Origin: Terriglobia bacterium
GTDB lineage: Bacteria > Acidobacteriota > Terriglobia > Terriglobales > Acidobacteriaceae
DNA: 64,000 nucleotides
Direction: 5' to 3'
Assembly (NCBI GenBank): GCA_020073215.1
Contig: JAIQFO010000018.1
Span: 1-64,000 of the forward strand
The notes under the pieces are model-generated. The model did no database searches and was not told the DNA's origin. It saw only the letters and a list, made by a program, of their open reading frames with translations. A program made the position numbers and the translations under genes. Below are positions 36,373 through 45,091 of this stretch, in pieces. Each line of letters begins with the position of its first letter. The first letter of the stretch is position 1.

Positions 36373-37128
36373 ATGGTTGTGGAAAACAAAGGCCTCCAAG
36401 TCGTGCAGTCTGGCGAGCGGACGAATACCGAAGGGAAACCAGTCAGCAACCTAATACTTCTATCGATCTCCGATAGCGACTACAGCTCACTTCGTCCTCA
36501 TCTCGAATACGTCAGCTTGCCAAACCATCTAGTCCTTCACGAGGGGGGTGGAAAACTGGAATTTGCGTATTTTCCGAATCGAGGTTTGATTTCTCTTGTA
36601 GTCGTGATGAAAGACGGAAAGACTGCCGAAGCCGGCATCGTCGGCAATGAGGGCTTTACAGGAACACCAGCGTCGGTTGGCCTGAGCAGGAGCCCGCTTC
36701 AAGCGGTGGTACAAATCACGGGGGATGGGTTTCGGGTAGAGGTCGCAGCTTTGCAAAACACTTTGGAATCCACTCCACACCTGCAATTGATGTTGAGCCG
36801 CTATGCAGTAGTTCAGGGAATGCAGGTTGCACAAACAGCCGCGTGCAATCGGCTGCACGGCATTGAGCAGCGCCTTGTGCGGTGGTTGCTAATGACTCAG
36901 GACAGAGTGGATTCAGAGTCGCTGCCCATCACCCATGATTTTCTCGCAACGATGCTAGGAACAGACAGGCCTAGCGTGAGCTTGGCAGCGGCTGTTCTAC
37001 AAAAGAAGAAGCTCATCGAGTACGCCCGTGGTGCGGTGAAGATCGTGAACCGCAAGAAACTTGAAGACTCCGCCTGTGAGTGCTACGGGATTACCCAACA
37101 GTACAATGGCGAACTCGGCTTGAAATAA
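36373..37128 (+). CDS. Crp/FNR-family transcription regulator, divergent type
   Basis: About 251 residues. Beta-roll sensor of the type seen in many soil bacteria: NLILLSISDSDYSSLRPHLEYVSL, FAYFPNRGLISLVVVMKDGKTAEAGIVGNEGF, then a helix (NRLHGIEQRLVRWLLM) and a winged HTH (PITHDFLATMLGTDRPSVSLAA). It is unrelated in detail to the paralogue pair at 29236 and 39824. Start uncertain: ATG 36373, GTG 36379 or ATG 36310 are all in frame. The upstream palindrome suggests it belongs to the same regulon. Confidence 0.8.
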   Translation: MVVENKGLQVVQSGERTNTEGKPVSNLILLSISDSDYSSLRPHLEYVSLPNHLVLHEGGGKLEFAYFPNRGLISLVVVMKDGKTAEAGIVGNEGFTGTPASVGLSRSPLQAVVQITGDGFRVEVAALQNTLESTPHLQLMLSRYAVVQGMQVAQTAACNRLHGIEQRLVRWLLMTQDRVDSESLPITHDFLATMLGTDRPSVSLAAAVLQKKKLIEYARGAVKIVNRKKLEDSACECYGITQQYNGELGLK

Positions 37129-37243
37129 GCCTGCAAGTGAAGACCCGGGCTGTTGGCGGAACTCACAGTGGAAGACCTGGGCAGGTGCGCGGCACCCGGA
37201 AGGGAAGGGTCTAGGCTTAACGTTGCCCTGAATTCCCGACCGA

Positions 37244-37969
37244 TCACCGATTGGAACCCGGATTGGGCGCTCCGTGCGAATTGTTCAGGTGCATGCGGGA
37301 AAGCCATGAGTGGGGCCCGCTATAGAGGAATTCCAAAGCGATGTTTCCACCCACGTACCCCAGCAAACTGTAGTTGCCCATTCGGAATCCATCCTTGTAG
37401 TTGTAGCGGCCGGGATACCAGCCATAGACGGCCGTCATGGTGCCGGCATACGGAGCAACCAGATCAGGAAAAGAAAAGACGCGATGGCCATCTTCGCCGC
37501 GGCGTGCGGTAAAGGTCGAAATCGCGGCGTGGCTCAGCCGCCGAAACACGCCTTTACACTCACAGCGGTAATACAGTGTGTCTTCGTGGAAGGCTTGCGA
37601 GAGCCCATAGCGCGTCGTCGTAGTCATCGCCGCGATGCCGAAGTCAGACCTGAATCGCTTGCTATAACCCCTCGCGCCTTGACCCCATTCCGGAGGTGTC
37701 TTGTCCGCCTGGTTAATGCCCGCAGCAAGTCCTGCGCCGACGATGGGATACGGCCCGAACGCATCAAAGAAGTAGTTGCGGAGCTTCGTTGCCTGCGGCG
37801 GACGCATGTAAGTCAAATCCGGTTGCGGGCTCGCCGTACTTACTGACAAGTCAACCGTGCTGCCGGAGGAGTCTCCCGAATTGACCAGTGACTGCGCCTT
37901 CGCCAGCACGGGTACGGCCGCGAGGGCCGTGATTACCAACAGCAAGAGCATAATTCGGCGCATCTTCAT
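37244..37969 (-). CDS. exported protein of unknown function
   Basis: 241 residues; AAGGAGA before ATG and a signal peptide (MKMRRIMLLLLVITALAAVPVLAKA, written here as the general region). The mature part has SGSTVDLSVS, FGPYPIVGAGLAAGINQ, FRSDFGIAAMTTTTRYG and YVGGNIALEFLY, beta-rich with glycine-aromatic alternation. It resembles the gene at 28186-28944 in layout and may be a distant paralogue. No enzymatic motif. Probably periplasmic or outer-membrane associated. Confidence 0.65.
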   Translation of the reverse strand: MKMRRIMLLLLVITALAAVPVLAKAQSLVNSGDSSGSTVDLSVSTASPQPDLTYMRPPQATKLRNYFFDAFGPYPIVGAGLAAGINQADKTPPEWGQGARGYSKRFRSDFGIAAMTTTTRYGLSQAFHEDTLYYRCECKGVFRRLSHAAISTFTARRGEDGHRVFSFPDLVAPYAGTMTAVYGWYPGRYNYKDGFRMGNYSLLGYVGGNIALEFLYSGPHSWLSRMHLNNSHGAPNPGSNR

Positions 37970-38108
37970 GAGATTCTCCTTGGTCAATCCTTCGGCAATC
38001 TGAGACCAGCCTATATACACCAAAGGGTTACTTCATGCGGTAAGCGGACAAGGTCCATGGTCGCACTGGCACGCAATCTCGACCTCTTTGGATCCCCGCT
38101 TCCCTGGC

Positions 38109-38378
38109 CTACCTTCGTTTCAGCATCCAGCCAAACAATGTTCCTGCGGCGACCCCGACCGCAAACGTGGTCGCAACCGTTAGCACTGGGTGTCGCTGGA
38201 TACGCTGAGTTGTGTCATCCAAGAATTCTTCGGCAGCATCGCCGCCCTGCTTTGCGGCCCGCCTCACTACTCCCACTCCATCGTCTATCGCATCGGCTAG
38301 CGCACTGGTTGCGCACGAAGCCTGGCGAACTGACTCACCAATGTGTTCAGCCGTTTTTTCCGCTACGGTTTGTGACAT
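38109..38378 (-). CDS. YqjD/ElaB (DUF883)-like membrane-anchored protein
   Basis: 89 residues from ATG behind AGGAGGGG. Long soluble helix (TAEHIGESVRQASCATSALAD) followed by a C-terminal tail anchor (HPVLTVATTFAVGVAAGTLF) and GWMLKRR. Same plan as ElaB/YqjD proteins, which bind inactive ribosomes at the membrane in E. coli stationary phase. Third gene of a small stress operon after CsbD. Confidence 0.75.
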   Translation of the reverse strand: MSQTVAEKTAEHIGESVRQASCATSALADAIDDGVGVVRRAAKQGGDAAEEFLDDTTQRIQRHPVLTVATTFAVGVAAGTLFGWMLKRR

Positions 38379-38421
38379 GGACCCCTCCTGTGTATCTTTT
38401 GGAACCAGCGTTGATACATCT

Positions 38422-38736
38422 TTATTCTCCGACAGCTTTTTCAGCACGGCCGATCCAGTTTTGAACTTTGCCGACGTTCTTTTCCGCTTCCCCTGAGACT
38501 TCCAAATCGGATGCGTTCATCGCCTTTCCGACCTCCTCCTTAACTTTCCCTTTCACTTCGTGGAGTTTGCCCTCGGTCCGGTCTTGCGTGCTTGGCTTTA
38601 TCACTTTGTCCTTTCTTCTCGTCGTAGCCGGATAGCTCTTCACTAGTGTCGGCTCCACCGGCGGTTTTGGCAGGATGCCATAAGTCGCCAGATCGGCCTC
38701 CGTAAGCACCCCGTCTTTTGTTTTGTGTTTAGCCAT
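38422..38736 (-). CDS. CsbD-like stress-response protein
   Basis: 104 residues. The C-terminal half is a CsbD domain: GKLHEVKGKVKEEVGKAM, DLEVSGEAEKNVGKVQNW. The N-terminal half (MAKHKTKDGVLTEADLATYG) is an extra basic segment. CsbD proteins are small, abundant and induced by general stress. Its ATG shares one base with the stop of the preceding gene (TAATG), so the two are translationally coupled. Confidence 0.85.
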   Translation of the reverse strand: MAKHKTKDGVLTEADLATYGILPKPPVEPTLVKSYPATTRRKDKVIKPSTQDRTEGKLHEVKGKVKEEVGKAMNASDLEVSGEAEKNVGKVQNWIGRAEKAVGE

Positions 38737-39314
38737 TACGCCACTTCTGTTCTTTCAACACTGGCCGACACCTGCACCAGTTCCTCAAATAAAGAGCGGT
38801 AGTGAATCATCGCCGTTCTCAGGTCTTCCGTTGTTGCCGCGTCTTTCCCGACCCGCAGCGCAATCTCATGTGCAGACCGGTAGTTTTCCACCACGTGGGG
38901 ATGGTCGACAGAAATGTCCGCCGCACGTTGATCGAAATCGGACATGGGATAGCCGCGAGCTTTCATTACCGAGGACACCAGGTCATCGGCTTCCGTGACC
39001 GCGCCCTTTGGTGAATCGACAAAACGAGACTGTACAGCTTCCCACCGTTTCGAAAAACGCTCGTGTTCCATCGGATCAAGATCGCGAATGTTGAGCTTTT
39101 CCACCCGCTTCTCGCGATCCTCTAATTTCGATTCCGCTTTTCGTCCTGCCCCATGTACAAGCACCGCGCGATCGTACTCGGGCCCAAATTTCTTTTGCAG
39201 GTTTGCGGTTGTACTCCTGCGATTTCGCACGTACATCCAAGCCAGCACTGCGATGATCAGAATCGCCACCGCGGCGAGCACAATCAGGTTTGTATCCATC
39301 AGATGCAGATTCAT
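38736..39314 (-). CDS. single-TM protein with soluble helical domain
   Basis: 192 residues from ATG behind GGGAGGT. An N-terminal TM helix (NLIVLAAVAILIIAVLAW) is followed by a cytoplasmic domain with a helical repeat-like pattern (FGPEYDRAVLVHGAGRKAES, FSKRWEAVQSRFVD, DFDQRAADISVDHPHVVENY). Common in Acidobacteria and other soil bacteria, function unknown. First gene of a three-gene unit with CsbD and a YqjD-like protein; a near-perfect palindrome lies 110 bp upstream. Confidence 0.75.
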   Translation of the reverse strand: MNLHLMDTNLIVLAAVAILIIAVLAWMYVRNRRSTTANLQKKFGPEYDRAVLVHGAGRKAESKLEDREKRVEKLNIRDLDPMEHERFSKRWEAVQSRFVDSPKGAVTEADDLVSSVMKARGYPMSDFDQRAADISVDHPHVVENYRSAHEIALRVGKDAATTEDLRTAMIHYRSLFEELVQVSASVERTEVA

Positions 39315-39424
39315 CGAAACCTCCCTGTCTCCAAGAATGTCCACAAAGCCAATGCCGTTCGCGGAGTTCCCTCCGGCGGCGGAACCTGTGAGTGGTTAGT
39401 ATCGGACTTTAGCCTTCTGAAGAC

Positions 39425-39440
39425 TGGTCAGAATTGATCG
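39425..39440. promoter_or_regulatory. palindromic operator, one mismatch (TGGTCAGAATTGATCG)
   Basis: Last base G instead of A; upstream of the TM-CsbD-YqjD operon (minus strand). Confidence 0.45.
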
Positions 39441-39516
39441 TTTTGTAAATCAGCGCTCCCGCGTCCCGCAGATGAACGCCGGTTGATGCGTGCATGAAAT
39501 CGCCGAGACCGGCGGC

Positions 39517-39693
39517 CTAGACAACAAACATGGCGACGCCCGCGGCGAACATGGCCAGCGTGGTGACCGCCACGACGGTCCACGCCAAGCGTGAACTCGG
39601 TTGGCCCTGCATCAGTTTCTTGTCCGAAGCGACGACTAGGATTGCGGCAAGAAGGAACGGCGCTAACAATCCATTAACCCCGTGAAGGTACTC
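39517..39693 (-). pseudogene. NRAMP-type metal transporter, 3' fragment
   Basis: The minus frame gives EYLHGVNGLLAPFLLAAILV, then ASDKKLMQGQPSSRLA and a final hydrophobic helix ending VAMFVV. This is the C-terminal end of NRAMP-type divalent-metal transporters (about 55 of 420 residues). Nothing upstream continues it. Confidence 0.6.
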
Positions 39694-39823
39694 TACTGGA
39701 CAGCGGTTATCAATGGAGCAATCGCATCCATCGGACTGGGGCGAATGCCGGCGCGACAGAGTCGGAGCGGACGGTATTGTTCATCGCTGTCTGGCAGCTT
39801 GGTTTGTGGGATTGGGGCTCAGA

Positions 39824-40498
39824 CTAGTCGTGGAGAACGATGTTTAGCAGTGAACTATGAACTTGCAGCCCATCCCCGCCATAGTCAACGAAGCCTAGCT
39901 CTCTAAACCTGTTCATGAAGAAACTGACGCGGGACCGGGTTGTACCGATCATCTCTGCGAGAGTCTCCTGACTGATCTTGGGGATCACAGTGTCGGGCCT
40001 GCCTTCCTTGCCGAAATGTGCAAGCAAGAGCAGAATCCGAGCGAGTCTTTTTTCACTGGAATTAAAAAGTTGGTCAACCAAATCCTCTTCGTAGCGGATG
40101 TTCCGTGCCAGTAGATACGCTACGAACAGATCGGAGAACTTGTGTTCCCGGTGAAGCGCAAGCATCATTGCCTTCTTGTCAATGCGCAGAAGTTCGCAGT
40201 CCGTCATTGCGGTTGCAGACCCCATGCGCAAAGGCTGCCCAGCCAGGCCACCCTCCCCAAAAAAATCTCCCTCGCTCAATATGCCCAGGGATGCTTCCTT
40301 GCCGATCTTGGAAACGACCGACAGGCGAACCTTGCCTTGCTGGACGTAGAAGACTGAATCGGCTGCGTCACCCTGCGAGAAGATTGTTTGTTTCTTGGGA
40401 AAGGTCACGACTTTCCTGCCAGCGCCGATCGTGGCAAGGAATTCTTGCGGGTCGAAGTCGCGCTTTTTCATGACCAAATTGGTTGCCGATGCCGTCAA
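39824..40498 (-). CDS. Crp/FNR-family transcription regulator, copy 2
   Basis: 224 residues from TTG 40498 (GGGGAG upstream), or 215 from ATG 40471. Nearly the same as the regulator at 29236 over the sensor (PKKQTIFSQGDAADSVFYVQ, EGDFFGEGGLAGQ), dimer helix and HTH (AEMIGTTRSRVSFFMNRFRELGFVDYGG). The identical recognition helix suggests both bind the same site. Two perfect palindromes lie 63 and 143 bp upstream, consistent with autoregulation or cross-regulation. Confidence 0.88.
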   Translation of the reverse strand: MTASATNLVMKKRDFDPQEFLATIGAGRKVVTFPKKQTIFSQGDAADSVFYVQQGKVRLSVVSKIGKEASLGILSEGDFFGEGGLAGQPLRMGSATAMTDCELLRIDKKAMMLALHREHKFSDLFVAYLLARNIRYEEDLVDQLFNSSEKRLARILLLLAHFGKEGRPDTVIPKISQETLAEMIGTTRSRVSFFMNRFRELGFVDYGGDGLQVHSSLLNIVLHD

Positions 40499-40560
40499 TA
40501 GCTTCTCCCCGGAGTGGCGCTACACTCCCGTCGATCTTGGCAGAATGCAATCACTGAGGA

Positions 40561-40576
40561 TGTTCACTTTTGCTCA
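40561..40576. promoter_or_regulatory. palindromic operator TGTTCACTTTTGCTCA
   Basis: Perfect TGNNCA-N4-TGNNCA site 63 bp upstream of Crp/FNR copy 2. Confidence 0.6.
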
Positions 40577-40640
40577 TAATTGGAAAGATCCCCTGTCCCC
40601 ACTCAAAAGGCACCAAGCGCTTGGTTAATTGTATTGAAAA

Positions 40641-40656
40641 TGAGCAATATTGAGCA
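40641..40656. promoter_or_regulatory. palindromic operator TGAGCAATATTGAGCA
   Basis: Perfect site with an AATATT centre, 35 bp before the plus-strand zinc-finger gene and 143 bp before the minus-strand Crp/FNR gene, so it could serve both. Confidence 0.6.
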
Positions 40657-40690
40657 TCCTCCCCGCAGTGGAACGTTGCATGATGCGGTT

Positions 40691-40864
40691 ATGAAGACCA
40701 AAGAACTCACTCCGAAACAGATATTATCCGTGCCCTGTAATACCTGTGGTGCAGCGATCGGAGAGGCTTGTGAATTGCACACAGGTGCCCCGCGCACCGA
40801 GCCCCACCGAGATCGAAAACTTTCCGCGACCGAGGCCGCGGAAACGAGGTCCCGCAAGCAATGA
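40691..40864 (+). CDS. small zinc-finger-like protein
   Basis: 57 residues: ILSVPCNTCGAAIGEACELHTGAPRTEPHRDR. The CxxC-x6-C-x-L pattern with HTG and PHRDR is typical of short zinc-binding proteins found in phages and soil bacteria. It might bind nucleic acid. The longer upstream frame (from 40580) is not needed because a palindrome and plausible promoter lie at 40641. Confidence 0.6.
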   Translation: MKTKELTPKQILSVPCNTCGAAIGEACELHTGAPRTEPHRDRKLSATEAAETRSRKQ

Positions 40865-41092
40865 CGGGGCGGTGAGGCCACGGGACTTTTTTGCGCAGAC
40901 AGATTGTCCTGTGGTCATTCGTTTCCGCAACCTTGAGCACGTCCGACCACCGCGGAATGCCAGGCTCGGGTTCGAGCGAGACATTGCAGTCAAGTCCCGA
41001 TCCTGCGACCGACGGCGCGTTGGCCTCTAGCCGGGCCGCATAAACGATTAACATTGCGTCTTGCCGAAAGCAATTCAGATCCTATAACGAAG

Positions 41093-41758
41093 ATGCGCCT
41101 GCTTGCGATCGTCCTGCTCGTGTCGAAAAAGAGCGCCCTGCGATGGCTGATTCATCTCGGCGGCCCCGGCCTGATTTTGCTGGGCCTCGCCGACAACTCG
41201 CTCATTCCTCTACCGGGTAGCACGGACGTCGTCACCATCCTGCTGGCCGCCCACCATCGCAACCTGTGGGTCTATTACGCGATGATGGCGACCGCGGGAG
41301 CCATTCTCGGCGGCTACCTTACCTACCGCATGGCTCGCAAAGGTGGCAAAGAGACTCTGGAGAAAAGGTTCTCGAAGAAGAAGACGGACAAGGTCTACGC
41401 CATTTTTTCACGCTGGGGCTTTGCGGCGGTCGCGATCCCCGCCCTGCTTCCGCCGCCGTTTCCCATCGTGCCCATGCTCTTGGCCGCCGGCGCCATGCAG
41501 TATTCCACCAGGAAGTTTCTGACTGCTCTGGCTGTGGGGCGCGGCATTCGGTACACCATCCTGGCTTATCTCGGCGTCCGCTACGGCCGTCACATCGTGA
41601 GATTCTTCGCGCTCTACTACTGGGATGTGCTCTTCGTTCTGATCGCGTTCTCAGTGCTCGGTGCACTGTTCGGCCTGTTCGAATACAAGCGGGGGCGGAA
41701 CGGAAACGCCGCCGAAGCTGCCCGCCCGAGATTGCAACCTCGTCGCCGGAGGGCCTAA
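41093..41758 (+). CDS. DedA/VTT-domain membrane protein
   Basis: 221 residues. Signatures: DNSLIPLPGSTDVVTILLA near the start, GAILGGYLTYRMARKGG and ALLPPPFPIVPMLLAAGAM, with four to five TM helices and a basic C-terminus (RLQPRRRRA). DedA/VTT proteins act in lipid flipping (undecaprenyl phosphate and phosphatidylethanolamine) and membrane homeostasis. ATG 41093 fits the family; the frame opens 39 bp earlier at a TTG. Ribosome site weak. Confidence 0.8.
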   Translation: MRLLAIVLLVSKKSALRWLIHLGGPGLILLGLADNSLIPLPGSTDVVTILLAAHHRNLWVYYAMMATAGAILGGYLTYRMARKGGKETLEKRFSKKKTDKVYAIFSRWGFAAVAIPALLPPPFPIVPMLLAAGAMQYSTRKFLTALAVGRGIRYTILAYLGVRYGRHIVRFFALYYWDVLFVLIAFSVLGALFGLFEYKRGRNGNAAEAARPRLQPRRRRA

Positions 41759-41776
41759 TCGCTCTAGGTCTTTCTA

Positions 41777-42553
41777 TCAACGCGTTACAGCTACGGTCCC
41801 TCTTGTCGGGGGCAGGTTTGACCGTATCAGAGACTCTGCTTGTTTCCACACACCTGGATCACATTCAATTTGGGTGTGGGACTTCCCGAAAATGCGGTCG
41901 TACCAGGGATACTGGTCGCATTTATACGGGCTCGCCCTGTAGTCGAATCGAAAATTCCCGATGATATTCGTGCGTTCTGGATCGGCAGCGCGAATCTTGG
42001 ACTGGCCGTGGAAAAGGCCATCCGATTGGTAGAAATTGGCGGCCTGGGCTACGTTCGCCGGGATGACCGCATCATTTTGGTGAATCTTAGAGATACTATC
42101 CACTTGAATGGTGAGAAGCACCTTGACGCCATCCTTCTCCAGTTTACGTGCCAGATTGATGGCTTCCGAGCCGCCCCAGCTATGCCCGTAGATGATGACG
42201 CGACCATTCTGTTTCTCGTCGGGGGTTAGAGTCCCGTCATGGTTCGTGTCCAGCAGGCTCAGGACTTTCTTTCTAGCTTCTTTCCCGTGGTAACTCTCAA
42301 AGGTCTCCACGTCGACGCCCATGGGGTAAGCCTTGCGCAGACGTGCCGCGAGCTGCACCTCGCTGTGGACGAGATTATCGTGCTTGATGAACCCGCCGAC
42401 GAAACCGATGACGATTACGGGCGGCATCGTGCGGGTCACGTTGGGAACAGATTGTGCAAGGCCTGTCTGGGTAAGCGCCAGGACGGCACCGAGGGAGAAC
42501 ATCGAAGTGCGAATCAAGATACCCAATCGACAAAGGGCGGTTGTGCAGATCAT
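41777..42553 (-). CDS. secreted alpha/beta-hydrolase-like protein
   Basis: 258 residues. N-terminal signal-like stretch (MFSLGAVLALTQTGLAQS, with an upstream extension), then VIVIGFVGGF, an EF-hand-like loop (DTNHDGTLTPDE) and the nucleophile elbow IYGHSWGGSEA (Ser in GHSWGG), followed by LLTIQVDSISK with a likely Asp. Acid and His positions near the C-terminus are uncertain. Possibly a lipase or esterase. Start not certain (ATG 42553 or 42502). Confidence 0.65.
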   Translation of the reverse strand: MICTTALCRLGILIRTSMFSLGAVLALTQTGLAQSVPNVTRTMPPVIVIGFVGGFIKHDNLVHSEVQLAARLRKAYPMGVDVETFESYHGKEARKKVLSLLDTNHDGTLTPDEKQNGRVIIYGHSWGGSEAINLARKLEKDGVKVLLTIQVDSISKIHQNDAVIPANVAQAANFYQSDGLFHGQSKIRAADPERTNIIGNFRFDYRASPYKCDQYPWYDRIFGKSHTQIECDPGVWKQAESLIRSNLPPTRGTVAVTR

Positions 42554-42675
42554 GTGGGAAGAGCCCTTCTGGATCGCATTATTGTTGGTCCGGCATTGCA
42601 GTCGGTCGCCGGAATCGTATTAGCCAACGACGGGTTCGTCGTGGTGGCAACCCTCGTCTTGGCCACGGATCGGGA

Positions 42676-44007
42676 TCACTGTGCAAGGCTGCCCTCCACC
42701 GTCGACGCCGGCGGCATCGGCGCCACCGACTTCAACTGGTCCAGCTCGGTCAATACGCTTTTCCAATCATTCTGGTCCTTTTTCGTTGCGATCGGTTCCG
42801 AGAGGTCGGAATAAAAGCCGAGAATATTGGCGCGCAGCTCCGGCGAGGTCCGATCGAACTTCCGCTCTGACAGCTGGCCCAGCAACTTTGCGTACGTGTC
42901 GTCGGTCAGCGAGTATTCCGCCGGCGTGGTCGCCTTGCCGCTATCAAGATCACAATTAGGAAGCACGAGGGCGTCCGCGCGCACTTCTTCGAGAAACACC
43001 CGGTATTGATCGACGGTCGTATTGATGCTCTTGATATACAGGTCCTCGGTTTGCGGAGTCGGGTTAGTAAACGCCAACCCTTTGAAGGGACCGACTTTCG
43101 GCATGTATCGCAGGAGGGTGGACAAAATCCGCGTGCCCACACCCGGCTTCACGTAGTCCTTTCCCCACTCCTTTTCATAGCTGGAGCGCGAAAGACGATA
43201 CAGGAACCTCCGTTTCGCGAAGTTCGGCGTTTCGCGCATCAGGTCCTTCTTATGGGTTTGCAGCGCGACTCGGGTCATCCTCGGGATCAGCTCGCTGACC
43301 GCGAAGCGATACGAACCCACCGCCAGATCCTCATGGGTAAGCACGTCTTTGAGTTCCACTCCGTAGACGACGGGGAAGACCCGCTCCAGCAAGGGCTTGG
43401 ACACCTGGAATCCGATGAAATCGTGGTACTGTTCCGACGCATAGCGATTCTTCGCGACCTGTACCGTGTCGAACCCGAATTCGGTTTTCAGATGCGCCGT
43501 CTTGTCTTGCGCATAGCGGACGGACTGGCCAAACTTCGCTCGCAATTTTGGATACGCGATGGCCACCGACTGGTTGACTGCCGGGTGACCCGCGATATCC
43601 GACGCATAGTGCGACAGCGCGCCCAGCGCGAAGGCGTACTCGTTGGCATCCTGGCTTTCGAGCAACAGCTCGCGAACGAAATCTCCGCTGCGAACGTAGT
43701 GCACCAAGTTGCTGAATTCCGTGCTGCCGAACGGATAATAGCCCAGATCCTGAATGACGGCGCCTCCATAGGCGTAGGCATGGGCTTCCTTGATCTGATC
43801 TTCCGAGAGCCCCGGGTAGCGCTTGAGCAGGAAGGGCCGGATCTCATCGGACCAGAGCAGGTCCACGATTTCCTCGTGGGTCAGCACGGAGTACGCCGAC
43901 AAACAGCCGCAGCACATGAGCACGACGAGAAGAAGTGTCCCCGCACGGACAGAAAGCAGGCGCCAACCTTTGGCTCTGGCGCCTGGCGAGATTGCCAACT
44001 GGCGCAT
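42676..44007 (-). CDS. zinc-dependent phospholipase C / S1-P1-type hydrolase
   Basis: 443 residues with an N-terminal signal (RAGTLLLVVLMCCGCLSAYS; a lipobox-like GCLS is also possible). The mature start YSVLTHEEIVDLLW and later YAYGGAVIQDLGYYPFGSTEF, ALGALSHYASDIAGHPAVNQ and YRFAVSELIPRMT contain the His/Asp pattern (H..D..H) of the PLC/nuclease P1 fold that binds three zinc ions. Probably hydrolyses phospholipids or nucleic acids outside the membrane. Starts 3 bp after the DUF3309 stop, so probably one transcript with it. Confidence 0.8.
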   Translation of the reverse strand: MRQLAISPGARAKGWRLLSVRAGTLLLVVLMCCGCLSAYSVLTHEEIVDLLWSDEIRPFLLKRYPGLSEDQIKEAHAYAYGGAVIQDLGYYPFGSTEFSNLVHYVRSGDFVRELLLESQDANEYAFALGALSHYASDIAGHPAVNQSVAIAYPKLRAKFGQSVRYAQDKTAHLKTEFGFDTVQVAKNRYASEQYHDFIGFQVSKPLLERVFPVVYGVELKDVLTHEDLAVGSYRFAVSELIPRMTRVALQTHKKDLMRETPNFAKRRFLYRLSRSSYEKEWGKDYVKPGVGTRILSTLLRYMPKVGPFKGLAFTNPTPQTEDLYIKSINTTVDQYRVFLEEVRADALVLPNCDLDSGKATTPAEYSLTDDTYAKLLGQLSERKFDRTSPELRANILGFYSDLSEPIATKKDQNDWKSVLTELDQLKSVAPMPPASTVEGSLAQ

Positions 44008-44010
44008 GAT

Positions 44011-44166
44011 TCAAATCCGTCCGAGAACCAGCAGAATGACAACGATGAAAAGGGCCAGTCCCACTCCGCTAGTCGGGCCATAACCCCAACTCCGGCTGTG
44101 CGACCACCGTGGCAGGACGCCCAAAAGTGCCAAAATCAAGATCACGATCAATATAGTTCCAAGCAT
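44011..44166 (-). CDS. DUF3309 small membrane protein
   Basis: 51 residues: a first helix MLGTILIVILILALLGVLP, then RWSHSRSWGYGPT, and a second helix (VGLALFIVVILLVLG). This is the DUF3309 pattern of tiny two-TM proteins often made under stress. AAGGAG upstream of ATG. Not visible as a longer frame. It precedes the phospholipase-like gene by 3 bp. Confidence 0.75.
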   Translation of the reverse strand: MLGTILIVILILALLGVLPRWSHSRSWGYGPTSGVGLALFIVVILLVLGRI

Positions 44167-44232
44167 GTTGTGCTCCTTGTCATGGATTCATGAGGGGTAC
44201 AGCCTCTCCCGAAGCTGCACCGCGTACCACGG

Positions 44233-44976
44233 CTACATCGAGATGCTGATCGCAATTCCAACATTGGGATACCTGCGGTTGAACAGGTAGTAGCCGTTGT
44301 CGACGTAGGTGACGTAAACGTCGTCGTTGTCATACCAGTCATTCCCCCAGTATTCCGGCCACGGGTCAACGAGACTGATCCAATAGCCCTGATACTGGAA
44401 GCGCGGGTACCCACCCACAACCAGAAAGGGCAGTCCGTAGATGCGGAATCCATGGTCCGGCCCAAAGTAGCCACGGAAACGGTCCTCAGGAATGCGGTAT
44501 CCGTGGTAGCCACCACGTTGCTGCCAGCTGCGATGGTCGGAATCCCAGTGTTGTGACCGATGCTGCTGCCATGCGCTCTGGTGGACACGCTGCTGTTCCT
44601 GCGTGCGCTGGGGGCGTTGATCGCCCTGCTGCTGTCGCTGAGCACGCTGCTGAGACTGCTTGTTTTCGTTCTTTTGCTGTTGCTGAGCACGCTGCTGGGA
44701 CTGCTTGTTCTCGTTCTTCTGCTGTTGCTGTGCACGCTGCCGTGTCTGCTTGTTTTGCTGTTGTTGCTGAGCCCGTTGTGGCTGTTGTTGCTTTTGCTCT
44801 GTCTGTTGCTGCTGTCGAGCATGCTGCTGTTCAGGCTTGGCTTGCTCGTGCTTGCCCTGTTGCTGTGCGGGATGGTCTTGCTTTTCGCCCTGCTGCTCAT
44901 GCTGTCCGTAAACAGGAGCAGCGAGTCCGAGAAGCAAAGACAGAAGGGCTGTGCTGGTGATTCCAATTATCTTCAC
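44233..44976 (-). CDS. exported glutamine-rich protein with conserved C-terminal domain
   Basis: 247 residues from GTG 44976, seven bases behind GGAGGT. Signal peptide (TSTALLSLLLGLAAPVYG). Residues about 25-140 are Gln/Lys/Glu/Arg low complexity with an imperfect tandem unit KQSQQRAQQQQKNEN. The C-terminal about 85 residues are ordered: YRIPEDRFRGYFGPDHGFR, FLVVGGYPRFQYQGYWISLVD, YVDNGYYLFNRRYPNVGI. A degraded copy of this domain lies at 45235-45459. A perfect palindrome is 116 bp upstream. Probably a periplasmic or envelope protein; function unknown. Confidence 0.75.
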   Translation of the reverse strand: MKIIGITSTALLSLLLGLAAPVYGQHEQQGEKQDHPAQQQGKHEQAKPEQQHARQQQQTEQKQQQPQRAQQQQQNKQTRQRAQQQQKNENKQSQQRAQQQQKNENKQSQQRAQRQQQGDQRPQRTQEQQRVHQSAWQQHRSQHWDSDHRSWQQRGGYHGYRIPEDRFRGYFGPDHGFRIYGLPFLVVGGYPRFQYQGYWISLVDPWPEYWGNDWYDNDDVYVTYVDNGYYLFNRRYPNVGIAISISM

Positions 44977-45091
44977 AAGTGCTACCTCCATTTAGTAGCT
45001 GCGACGGTTTCGCAATCCTCAAGCCCTGCGTCCAAACTCGGCGCCGAAGGCGGCGTCAGCTTTATTTATAGGCGTCCCGCCAGTTCCTTGA

